A stretch of 64,000 nucleotides of DNA, from positions 10,003,351 through 10,067,350 of the forward strand of contig CM031878.1 of assembly GCA_018697195.1 (NCBI GenBank), written 5' to 3'. Position 1 is the stretch's first letter; each line of letters opens with the position of its first letter. This DNA is from Certhia americana (lineage: Eukaryota; Chordata; Aves; Passeriformes; Certhiidae). The position numbers were made by a program, and so were the translations under genes. The notes beneath the pieces are model-generated. The model searched no databases and was not told where the DNA came from. It saw only the letters and a program-made list of their open reading frames with translations. Shown one piece after another: positions 27,401-37,745 of the stretch.

Positions 27401-28871
27401 ATTTCACGACACCTTACTTGCATAACTTCCAGTTCATTCTGGAAGTCTGAGCCAAACTCTAATCCTCAGTCTACTAAAACCAGGCCTGTGCTTTCCCCAT
27501 TGAAGCCCCGATGCTGGGGCATGGCTGTCCTAGCTCTTGGTATCTGTGCAGCACCTAGGCCTGGCAGAGGAAATTGGTAACCAGGTTCCTGTTCTTGGAG
27601 AAGGGACAGGATGGCACTGAGACTCACTTCTCCCTTCTCCAGCCTACAAGTTGCTTGAATGCAAAGCTCAGCATTCCCCCTGGCATGGGATTTCCTGTCT
27701 GGGCTCCAACGTGCCTTGTCCCTGTGGATGTTCCCAGTGACTGGCAGGCTGCAGCTAGCCCTGCCTGTTTCCAGCACACTGCCTGCCCTGCCGCAGACTG
27801 CTTTCTCATCAGTTGCTTCAGCAGATTTCAAATATCTTCGAAAAAACATATCCAAGAGATTTAACTTAAGTGCCAGAAGGTAGTTGAAATCAAACTGAAA
27901 TCAGTATGTCACCCTGTCTGTGTAATAGAGTTTAGTAATCAGTGGAATAGGCTGCTTAGGAACCAGCATGCCAGTAAACATATCCTGGCATCTCCTCCAA
28001 CTCTTTTGTCTCATGGGTTATGCATTTGAGGTGCTAGGAAGCACAAATACTGAAGGAGCTTCCCAAGCCATGGCATTCCAAAAAGTAAAAAATCCAGTGA
28101 AATTGTAAACATGCCAAATAAATAACTTGAAAATTTATTTTCCCATCAATTAATACCACTTAATTTTAAGGCGTTTGCTGTCTAAATCTTATTACCTCAA
28201 AGGAACACATGGCAAAATTGTTCACAATAGTTGAAAAGTGTTCTCCTTGATGTCCTCGATTGTCCACGTTTTCTACTACACATTTCTTTCTTGCTGAAAT
28301 GCAAAACAAAACTGCTCTGGAAGAAATGTCTCACTAGGTACAAGAATATAATTAAAGGGGAGCTTCCTGAAAAGTGATCAGATAGAAAAAGATTACAACC
28401 AGACAATCACACATGCATTACGTACACACATGCAAAAAGATTAAACTGTAAAAAGGACAAAGCTGACCATGTGACAGGCGACAAATGTACAGGGGGAGGA
28501 CAAGACATGCAGCATTTGGGTTCCCAGAATCCTTCCAAGTCCTGAGTGATTCTTTTGAAGCTCCTTATTCATGCACAAGAACAATCTGGTCCCAACCCAA
28601 AAAGTGTCACAAAAATCAGTGTGTAGGTTGGTTATCCCTGAGGTTCTGGCACAGGCCTCACAGGCGTGTTGCTACATAACACAAAGTGTAGCAACCTCCC
28701 AGCAAACACTTTATACTGATCACAATGCCAGAAAACACTCATTTCTCTGTAGAAAGCAGAGTAGTTGGTCCAGCTGTGTTTTCAGTCCATGACAGGGTGG
28801 AGGAGAGCTCAAAGGAAGGTTAACTTGTGAGCTAAAACAGACATTTTCAGGAGATCCTTGTGACTTTCTTC

Positions 28872-29170
28872 AAAATCACAGAGGGACTGAAGCTGAAAGG
28901 CACATTCAGAGATCACCTAGTCCAAAACCCTGCTCAGAGCAGGCTCAGCTGCACCAGGTTGTCCAAGACTTCGCATTAAGAGGTTTGAATATCTCCAAGG
29001 ACAGAGATTCCACAACCTCTCAGGCTAAATTCTTAGTCACCCTCACAGTAAAAAAGTATTTGCTCATGTTGAAGGGAATTTCCTGCTTTTCCTTTGTGTC
29101 CATTGCCTCCAACACTGCCACAGGGCACCACTGAGAAAAGCCTAGCTTCATCTTCATTACTCCCCCATCA
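28872..29170 (-). mobile_element. CR1 LINE fragment, antisense
   Basis: Starts aaaatcacagagggactga (reverse of the CR1 tail) and continues with gagatcacctagtccaaaac, 'gctgcaccaggttgtccaag' and a segment with attccacaacctctc, a well-known CR1 3' UTR/ORF2-end order read in reverse. It is on the same strand as EGFLAM. Strong divergence suggests an old copy. Confidence 0.8.
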
Positions 29171-30883
29171 TTTATATACATTTGTATAATTCACACAAGT
29201 ATTTTACTTCCAAACAAAATCTAGCATCTTCTCAAGGAGCATGAGATTTTTTCCCAACTCAGTTCCTCCATAAGAAATGGGATAATTTCAATACCTTCTG
29301 CAGTCATCAAGTCTCTCCATTCACCAGCACTATCAGCAAAACCAGAGGAAATTCTTTGTCTCTACTAAGTGACTGAAATAACTGTGATTTTTAAACCTGA
29401 ATCCCCGCACTGATTTAGTGCGGGACATGGCATGTGCATTCAAAGAACCAGTAAAAAGCAGCAGGATGTGAGAGCTAAGAGACTGACAGGGAAGGACAAA
29501 ATCTTCCTTGGTGCAAGAGACAATGAGACATGGAAATATATCACAGTATAAAGGACAAACACATTTGGGAGAAAATAGCACAAGACCCAGGCACAGCTAT
29601 GATGTCCACACAGCTAGGATCTAAGGCTCCCTAATCCTCTCAAAGCATTCCCTGCTCCACAGGCACACTGTCTCCTGCAGCCTGTGGAGTCCAACCCTTT
29701 GTCCCAAACCTCTAGCAGGGCAATGCCATGCAAACAATGCCCTTTACTAGGCATTAGCTGGTCCAAAGAGCTCTATTTCTTTTTCCCTTTTGAACCTGTT
29801 TTAGGAGCTGTCTTGTTCTTGGTGCACAAGTCCCTGAAAGAATTGTTTATATTCTGCAGGTTTTTTCTTCCATCCTATGACCCTATGGCTCTGCAGGGGT
29901 AAAGGGATGGAAGGACCTCATCTCACCCTACTGTGTGACACAGACACTGTCCTTTGCCACAGACATGGACAGAGAAACAGTTCTTGACTGCAAACTTCAA
30001 CTCTGCCTTTGTGAGTGATCAAATAAGATGGGAACATTAGCAACCTGCACACCATAGGTTCACATGGGAACAAGAACATCATGAAATGGGAACAGGAAGT
30101 AAAAATGCAGCAGGACACCAATCTCCACGCATGGCTGGAGTATCAGCTGCAATGCCAACAACTCTGTAAACAGTCATCTTCATAAAATGCCTGCTTACTT
30201 TTGGAAACATATTACCTTCTCCTGTAATTGTCTAGAAAGCAGAATATGAAAGAGACCTCACATTTCAGTTCCAAGGAATAGATTCAGGCTTCTGCAATCT
30301 CTAATTAAACCGCAAAAATTTTGGTCCTAGACACGTATTTTCCATCTACAGTTTGACAGGTTTTGTTCATAGTTTGGCTTCTTTTTTCCTAAAATGATCT
30401 TCTAGTTGAAACTTCTCATGCATAAAAGCAATTAAACTTGAGTGAAATACTATATAATTTTTGCCCTTAGGATTTTTTATCAGAATATTTTTGAGCCCAG
30501 CAACAAAAAGCCAGGCTTGATTTAAAACTTTGTATGTGCAACAATACCTCTCGCATAGCAAAAAGATCAGAATGATTTCTGTATTTGAAAGGAGTATGAT
30601 CAACATTCACAGGATGTTCATTTCCCATCATTTTAGAAAGACAATTTTGCAAGTTCCAAAGGTACATAAGTATTGATATATACCATCATTTTCATAGATG
30701 CCAGTAATTTTAAACTGCTTGAAAATTGAGAGAAGTGTGAAGAATAGTCTGTCTTGGGATTCTTCCAGCTCCAGAGATCTTTCTGTGCAAATAACACTGG
30801 ACTGACTATCCTCTGGGGATGTGGACAAACTCAGAACCACTCAGTGTCCACTTCTCAGAAGAACTGCTCTTGACACAACTGCT

Positions 30884-30973
30884 ATCTGCACTGTTATATA
30901 AAAAGTGTTTATTAACTGTAAGGTTATATAAAAAGGGATATATAACTGTAAGGTTATATATAAAAGGAAAGAT
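30884..30973 (+). repeat. Three-copy 30-bp tandem repeat with TATATAAAA in each unit
   Basis: The units start at 30884, 30914 and 30944. The second and third are nearly identical (aactgtaaggttatata followed by an A-run), and the first is more diverged. Each unit carries a TATATAAAA-like stretch. It lies in EGFLAM intron 1. Confidence 0.85.
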
Positions 30974-33900
30974 CACCCTATCACTACTTGGGGATACACT
31001 CAGAAAGACATATTTAGATGTTAGCACCCGCATATGGTTTATATTTCCTAGCTCTAAAAAATTATCCAGGATAACTTTGGCGATGCTTGAGTTAGACATC
31101 TTTTTAAGAAAAGAAAGCTGATGCATTTTGGCTATCCACCTGCAGGGATCCAACCCAAGAGAAGAAAGGGTTTCTCCCATGACCACATAGCTGTTCTCTC
31201 CCTCTTGAACAAAGGGCTCCCTTTCTCAATATTGTGCAGATTCCTTCATCATTAGAGGCCAATATCCTGAGGGACTTTCCTCAACAGTAGTCTTTACTCC
31301 TAGGTGTAGCTACCCTATGTTCGATGGAAGAACTGGCATGAACTTGCTGTATTCCAGACTATGCACCTCTCACCTGCAGAGGTTTATGGATCATCACACA
31401 GTGTATCATTATATAGGTTTGAGTTAGGTACTTGGTTGTGCTGAAGCTTTCACCCTAAGCCTTCAATTTTCAGTGGCTTATGCCCTCCTGAAGCAGTTAC
31501 TTTCAAAGACGAATTCTGGTGTGCTTGTTCTCAGCTCAGTGGCTCTGAAAAGTCTGAAAAAGTAATGTTGATCTATTGCTGTCGTTTGGATGGACACATT
31601 ATATGAAATAATTAATTTGCTTTTCATGTGAAAGCATCTTTACTAAAAGTAAAAGGAAATCAACTCTTGCCTAGCCTTACCCAAAAGCATTTCCTTTCAG
31701 TTTGAATTAGTCATGAAAAAAGGGTTTGGGGTTGATTTGTAGGATTTTTTTTTTTTTTGATAGATCATTTGTTTGCACAGAAAACAATTAAGAAATTTTA
31801 TTTGAGATCACACATCTAGTATGATCTCCTGTATCCCTGTAATTTAGTTAGTCTTTTGTTCATAGACCATACATTCACTGATAAATATGGCACACAACTT
31901 CACACTCAATAATGAAATAATAAACTCTGCAAGGACTTATTCATGGCTGTTTGCTTAGCTTACAGGTGTCTTTAATATCCTTTAATGGCTTTTTAATATG
32001 AAAAGCTTTCTATAAGTATTTTAGAATTTCATTTCCTTGTGATGGAAAAGTTGTGAAAAGGTCTTATCAATCCTGTTCTGAGGATATGATAGTCACCTTT
32101 TTAATTGATCTTATTTTCAATGTTAGAAAGAGCATGAAAAGAACATAAACACACATTCAAAGAGCATAAATAGAAACATGCAAAAAAATTTGAGTCCCAG
32201 TATAAAAGCATGACCTGAGGAGTTACCAACTTCCAAGTATATTTTCAGCTAATCAATGAGTTTTAAGGGGCACTGAAGAGAACTCATGCACTGAAATTTT
32301 CTGGTTTAAGAAAACAAGGTACTATTCTGTTCCTCAGGATGTCTCTTGGATGACTGGCACTCAGAGTCCCTGCCATTAAGTTTAAGGTGAGTATGATTGT
32401 TGGATGTGTTCACTTCTAATGAGCTGCAAACAGTACACAGTGCTCTGTCCTGTCTAGTCCTATGTCACTGAGAGAAAAAGAGGGGGTTTATCATGCAAGG
32501 CACACCAAAAGACACCATGAAAATCACCTAGATGTTATCACTCAGTTAAAGCCTGGAAGCATTGACTAAAATTGGGGTACATCTGTGATGAGCACACTAT
32601 AGGAGTCTTATCACTGTCTAAAGTGGCTGGAAAATGATAAAAGTATAAAAGCACTCTAATCTCATTTTTAAAAATTAAAATCTGATCTTTAAAGGACTGG
32701 CAAGCTGTAAAAAGACAGTCTGTGACAGCCTCAAGGCAGAAAGATTTCCCAAGGATCACTCTAGTGCCCTAACTCCAGAACAACCCCTCCTCTTGGATGC
32801 ATCATTGTGTACCCCAGTATCTGGTATAGAATGTCTTGGCTATTTACCTTTCTGAACACATTGGCACTGGCAAAATGGTGCCAATGAAAAACATTTACTG
32901 AAAATTCTCTTGTACAGAGGAAGATAGCAATTTTATGGTGGAAAGGGCACAAGACATTTTGCTGCGAGACTAACTAAAGTCAGAAAACATACTTCAAAAT
33001 GAGTAACAGTGGCATACAGAGTAACATGCTCAAGTGGAATAATTCATCACGTTCCTACTGCTGCCCTGGAAAGTATTATCAGAACGCTCGTATCTGCATG
33101 AGGTGGTAATGTGATTGATCAGTTTTCAGGATTTACCAGACTATGGACCCCAGATGTACAAGAGCAAGTCCAATCAAAATGAGAATGTCACATAATGTTG
33201 CGATACAACTTACACCTGAAAGTGACAAACAACAAATACATATATACTTATTGCTTGATTTTATTGGTGTTGAAGACATCATACATTTTTGAAACTGTAG
33301 GAGGAAGATACTAATCTTCCCTCAAATAAATAATTCACATCTTCTTTATTAGTTCTAGCTCACAGATATGTACTGTCTCTGACAGCTCTACATCCCTCAC
33401 ACTAGGAATCATTCAGCTTCAGAGTCATTCCTCTTCTCAGACACTTCACATCCAGCAGCAAATAAACCTTACCCTTGCATGATTTACATGTGGGGATTTA
33501 CTGACAGTGAATAAGAATTCATCTTATTGTTGTTCCAAAAATACTGTAATATTTAAAAACTCAAATAAGCACCTTCTTTCCCAAAGACTGTTGCATTTTT
33601 TATATCTGCAGACCAGATTTCAAGGCAGTTTGACCTGTTTTGATACATAAATACAGCTAGACTTTCAAAAGTGTTCCTTATGTAGCAGCTCTTATTATAG
33701 TCAGATTTTCTAAAGAATTCCAGTATCCCAGTGCCAAATCCTTTGGGAAAAAGAAGTCATTTACTGTAGTGCTGACCAAGGATCTGTATTCTTTTGAAAC
33801 TCTGGCCCTGATATTGAGTGCTACTCTCTCGAAAAGTCTTCAGACTTTAGCCGGTCTGATTCCTTCAGCATTTACACAGAAAGCCAGTGATGTCTACTGC

Positions 33901-35177
33901 TATGGACATCTGGGAAAGAGATACAAGCCAAATTCTTTATTTATATTAGCTGGCAAGCATAATATATTTATAAAAGGAAAAGCATTCCTAAGCATCAAAT
34001 ATGATTATTTTTATTCTCCATGCAGACCAGCTTACCCATTTTATTATTTTACAGGGTGTTGGAATTTTACACTCTGTTACTAAAGAACATCCATGCAATA
34101 CAGTGCAACAACAGTATGCCGTGAACATCCACAGGACTGGTCAGCTCTTTCCCCTAGAATTCTTTAAAATCAGACAACCATTAAAATTAAATATTGTATT
34201 TATATTAATAGCAAAGTAACACATTGGGAGCTAGTTTGAGACTCTCTTTTCTTCAACCAGTTGAAATTTGAAACAGAGATGGCAAAAACCTGTGTCTTTG
34301 CAGAAGGCAAAAGAAAAAAAAAACAATGTGAAAGCAGCAGTATGAGTGCCAGCTTCTGGGAGTACAAGATAGAGAGAATCCTAGGCTAATCTGTTCCCAG
34401 CTATACTGTTCACCACACGGTGTCTAAGGATTTATTTTAAGTCCTTCCCAAAGAGTCTGTCATCCCATTTCCTTGTCTCCAGAAAATGTATTATGTAACT
34501 GTACATAAATGTTCAAATTATTTTAGCAGTCATCAGAATGTCTTTTATTTGCGTACAACAGCCTTTTCCCCTGAAGATTAATTTAAGACGTTGCATTTGT
34601 GGCTATTTTACTATATATTTTTAAATTCACAAACAGATTTCTCACTTTGCTGCTCTATTGGGATTATAAAACTGATCTTTGTAAACTAAGCCCTGAACCG
34701 AAACTTGGGAAAAATGGGAGATCCGTTTTACTATCTTTTTTCTTTTGATCCACAGGACCTCCAAGTCAGCTTCTGTGAATGAAGAACAACTGGTTTTATG
34801 ACTTCTCTCTTGGTATAACCTCTTGCTTTCACAGCCTCTTGCTTTTCACACTTGCTTGTGCAAGTCTCACTTCTATCACTATTAAAAGGGCAAAATGAAA
34901 GAAAAAAAATCTTGAACCTTTTATTATCTTATCTCTTCTTTACTCACTGAATGTGTAATTTTGGATGTGAGTAAATGATAGTTCTCTTCCACTCTTAACC
35001 ACTCAGCATATGCTGCAGAACAAGGAAAGCAGAGATGTTCCAGCTACCTGAAACTACTACACCTGTTCTGATTGTTTTGAGAGCAACATTTTATAATAAG
35101 GACCCAATCATGGGATTCTTGGGAGCTCTCAATTCCAACAGTCCATGCAAAATGCAGATGGGATGTAAATCACATAC

Positions 35178-35194
35178 ATATATATATATATATA
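35178..35194 (+). repeat. (TA)n microsatellite
   Basis: Uninterrupted alternating A/T over 17 bases, preceded by acatac. Short, likely polymorphic. Confidence 0.85.
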
Positions 35195-36988
35195 CACTGC
35201 TGCACACAAACTGTGTGGGGCTTCAAATCTTGCTCTAAGTCGATTTTCAAATGTCTGCACAGATTTTGAAAAAAATTTGCCCAATAAAACTCATTACTTC
35301 TTATACAGCAAAATCAGCAAGAAAGGAATGATTGAATCAGACAGTGAATCTGAAGCATGTTATAAAAAATTAACATAAAATGTGTGCTAACAAAAGTATG
35401 ATAAACACAATACTAACATATTAATTTACTTCCTTCACACCATTACAATTAGTTTCCAAGCTTTAAACTGCACAGAAATACATTTTCCCCAGGACTGCCA
35501 TTCTGCTACGACTAGGGAAAAAAAGTACAACAATATGTTACAGTCAAAGAATATTTTAAAATATTTACATATTTGCCTCCCCAGCTTCACATATCCAGTA
35601 TTTTTAATGCAAGCTACTAATCATCTCATTCACAACGACTGTCTGCCTAATTTCCTCAAGTACTTAATGGTGGCTATTATGACAAGCAAGGATCATGGGA
35701 CTAGATCCCTAAGAGACAAGGTCAGACCAGTAAAATTAGCCATCTGTCCAGTAAGGGTTTTAAGCTCAGGCTGTAATTAAGTACTAAGTTTCCAACTGTA
35801 CAGGCATTTGTTTTCTTCTCATATAAGCAAGAAAAGGCACAATAATGATTCTAAAAACCAGCAATAAAACTATTTCAATACTGTGGGATACAAAAAGCCT
35901 CTGAAGCTACAAACACTTCATGAGATGAGGCAGAACTTACTAAACTTTTTGTATTTTCAATTGAGCTCATCTCAGTGAACTCAGTGATAAGAGTCGGTGC
36001 TGGCCACAAACACTCCAGGATAGTCCCAGCGTCTGAGACTGCGCTGGGCATAGTTATCTTCTCTTAGCACCGCAATTTGTAAAGTATACAGAATGTCAAA
36101 CTTCACTATGCGCTGTGTCTCATCTCATTGTTTACACTTTACCTTACTGTTTCATATGCTGCAGACTGTAAAAGGGTTTTAACAGATTCAGGGTTTTAAC
36201 TTTCAACCTCTAAGGACGGCGCAGGACCTCCTTGATCAGCGTGCCATCCTCCCTCCGACAGCCGTGGGAACTCTCCCACAGGACACGGGTAGTGCTCAGG
36301 CAGGAGCAGGACCAGCAGACACACCACCTCATACGATAGCTACACGATAGCTACATTTTTGGGGTAAAGTCATTGCCTGTCGAGTAATTTTTCTTTCACA
36401 ATTACTACTCTATGTCTTAGGTTCTTTGCTGCCACACAAACAAATGGCACAGCCACGGAACAGCCTTCCCGACAGGTCACCTCTGACTGGCTTAGAGGTT
36501 CACCTGGCTTTTAACTCCGCTCACGCCGCACCGCAGGTAACGAGATCCAGGGGAACCCGGATAAATTTTTTGCCGATTTCCTCCGCAGCAGCTGCACCCT
36601 GATGCTGGTCTGTAAATCGATTGCGCCCACCGGCATTGGGTGTAAGATGTCGGAGAAAACGGGTCATACACCGACCCCACAACTTCAGGGGTCCCTGCCA
36701 TTGCCTGGGCATCCTCTCTTCCCCGTGAGAGGGCGGCAGGAGCTCACAGGGAAGGAAGAGGAGCGGCGGACACCCCGCCGGACACCCGAAGCTCCCGGAC
36801 GAGCTCCCTGACCGCGGCGGCCCGACCCCAGGCGCTGCCCCGCTGCCCACACGGGGGCTGCCGCCCGGCCCCGCTGCCGCCTGTGCCCGACACCGGGGCA
36901 GCCCCAGCGTTAAAGAGACGCGGAACTTCACCGGGGCAAGCGTGTCGCGGGGCGGTCACCCCTCGTCTGGCGCTGCCGCCCGTCCTAC

Positions 36989-37097
36989 CTTGCCGGCGGG
37001 GGATGTTCCTGCGCGGCGTGGCCGCGCACCCGATGCACGAAGCCAGGAGCAGCACCAAGGCCAGGCAGCGGCGGTGACAGCCGCCCGGCACCTCCAT
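36989..37097 (-). CDS. EGFLAM: EGFLAM exon 1 (start codon, signal peptide)
   Basis: It encodes residues 1-36 plus the first base of codon 37. The protein starts MEVPGGCHRRCLALVLLLAS: a short basic n-region, a hydrophobic core at about residues 11-22, then a likely cleavage region near CAA/T at residues 24-27. A basic stretch (PRRNIPRRQ) follows before the first FN3 domain. The start was chosen because it is the ATG directly ahead of a signal peptide, matching the family. It has G at +4 but C at -3, so the Kozak context is moderate. The donor is AAG|GTAGGA, read at 36989/36988. The exon lies in the middle of the CpG island. The reading frame stays open far upstream only because the DNA is GC-rich. 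The transcription start is not determined. Confidence 0.9.
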
Positions 37098-37296
37098 GTG
37101 CGCCGAGTCCCCCCGCCCGAGCGAGGAGCTGGGACCGGTGGCGGCGGGCGAGGGGCGCCGGCACCGCCGTGTGTGCCCTGCGGGCGGCAGCCGGGTGCGG
37201 AGCGGGGCCGGAGCGGAGCGGACGGCGGGGCTGGGACGCACGCCGGGCAGGGACGGGGAGGGAAGCGGGGAGGAGGCTGGGTCCGGCCCTTTGATG

Positions 37297-37302
37297 GGAT
37301 TA
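37297..37302 (-). promoter_or_regulatory. OTX/CRX-type TAATCC core, about 200 bp upstream of the EGFLAM ATG
   Basis: The plus strand reads GGGATTACGG, so the minus (gene) strand reads CCGTAATCCC. TAATCC is the core bound by OTX2 and CRX, and pikachurin is known in mouse as a photoreceptor gene dependent on OTX2. The site is an AT-containing island in otherwise GC-rich DNA, which makes it stand out. Function is inferred only. Confidence 0.4.
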
Positions 37303-37739
37303 CGGCCGCCCGGCGCGGGGCACGGCTCGGCACCTCCCCCGCGGGGCTCCGCCGCCCCGGCTCGTCCGACCCAGCCCCGCTGGAGGGGTCGCGGCGTCCC
37401 CTGCCGGGAGACCCCCGTGCCGGCGGGAAGCTCGGCAGCCCGGCCCTGCCCGCGGGGAGGGCGCTCAGGACCCAGCCCTGGGTACTGTGGGGCAGTGTAC
37501 CATCCCTTCCTCAGCGGGGACCCCTGCCCGCCCCTCGCCCGCGGCCCCGTTCCGCCCTGCGGGACCCCCAGTCCAGTGCTGCCCTCCCCAGGGAGCATCG
37601 GCATTTGACACGGGTTTCTTCCTTTTTTTCTCGCCGAAAGTACGGGGCTAAAATGCCAGCCAACTGCTGGGGCGAAGGCGAAGCTAGGAAGAGGATTTGG
37701 TGAGGAAATTGTTGCTGAATTAAGAGGATAAATTAAGTT

Positions 37740-37745
37740 TAATCC
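37740..37745 (+). promoter_or_regulatory. Second TAATCC core beside a poly-C run, about 640 bp upstream of the EGFLAM ATG
   Basis: TTTAATCC is followed by a run of 12 C in total (37744-37755) at the upstream edge of the CpG island. A six-base core will occur by chance about every 2 kb on both strands, so this is weak on its own. Confidence 0.25.

Larger units (their letters stand above)
21153..36988 (-). other. EGFLAM intron 1 (15.8 kb)
   Basis: The longest intron of the window, from the CpG-island donor to the tandem acceptor of exon 2. It holds CR1 fragments near 24.25-24.48 and 28.87-29.17 kb, a three-copy 30-bp tandem repeat at 30884-30973, a 14-T run (31745-31758), a short (TA)n at 35178-35194 and two perfect hairpins (29404-29424 and 32859-32886). 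No other gene was recognised. Large first introns often carry enhancers, but none can be shown here. Confidence 0.7.
1..37097 (-). other. EGFLAM: EGFLAM (pikachurin) gene, 5' portion
   Basis: Pikachurin is a secreted extracellular-matrix protein of the photoreceptor ribbon synapse that binds alpha-dystroglycan through its laminin G domains (established knowledge). Six exons on the minus strand encode a signal peptide and two FN3 domains, in the same order and with nearly the same length as the mammalian N-terminus. Diagnostic stretches are [63 protein letters not shown] and [10 protein letters not shown]. All exon phases join in frame, giving 242 complete codons. Introns are 15.8 kb, 2.0 kb, 5.5 kb, 248 bp and 6.4 kb, and the sixth runs off the left edge. 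The later domains (acidic linker, EGF-like, laminin G) were not found and presumably lie outside. No frameshift or premature stop is seen, so this is an intact gene truncated only by the window. Confidence 0.95.
36520..37650. promoter_or_regulatory. EGFLAM: CpG island containing the EGFLAM promoter and exon 1
   Basis: GC content and CpG density rise abruptly from the AT-rich surroundings at about 36.5 kb and fall again after about 37.65 kb. Many Sp1-like GGGCGG/CCGCCC cores are present. The island covers exon 1, the start of intron 1 and about 550 bp upstream of the ATG, as expected for a CpG-island promoter. The transcription start site cannot be fixed by eye. Long open frames on both strands across this region are a by-product of few A/T-rich stop codons. 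A divergent transcript is possible but nothing in the sequence proves it. Confidence 0.85.

Noticed and set aside
29404..29424. Hairpin considered as a small structural RNA or terminator
   Set aside because: Too short for a microRNA precursor and intrinsic terminators do not apply in a vertebrate genome; reported only as an inverted repeat.
36942..37703. 253- and 170-codon plus-strand open frames in the CpG island
   Set aside because: Low stop-codon density in GC-rich DNA opposite EGFLAM exon 1; composition is Ala/Arg/Gly/Pro and no domain is seen.
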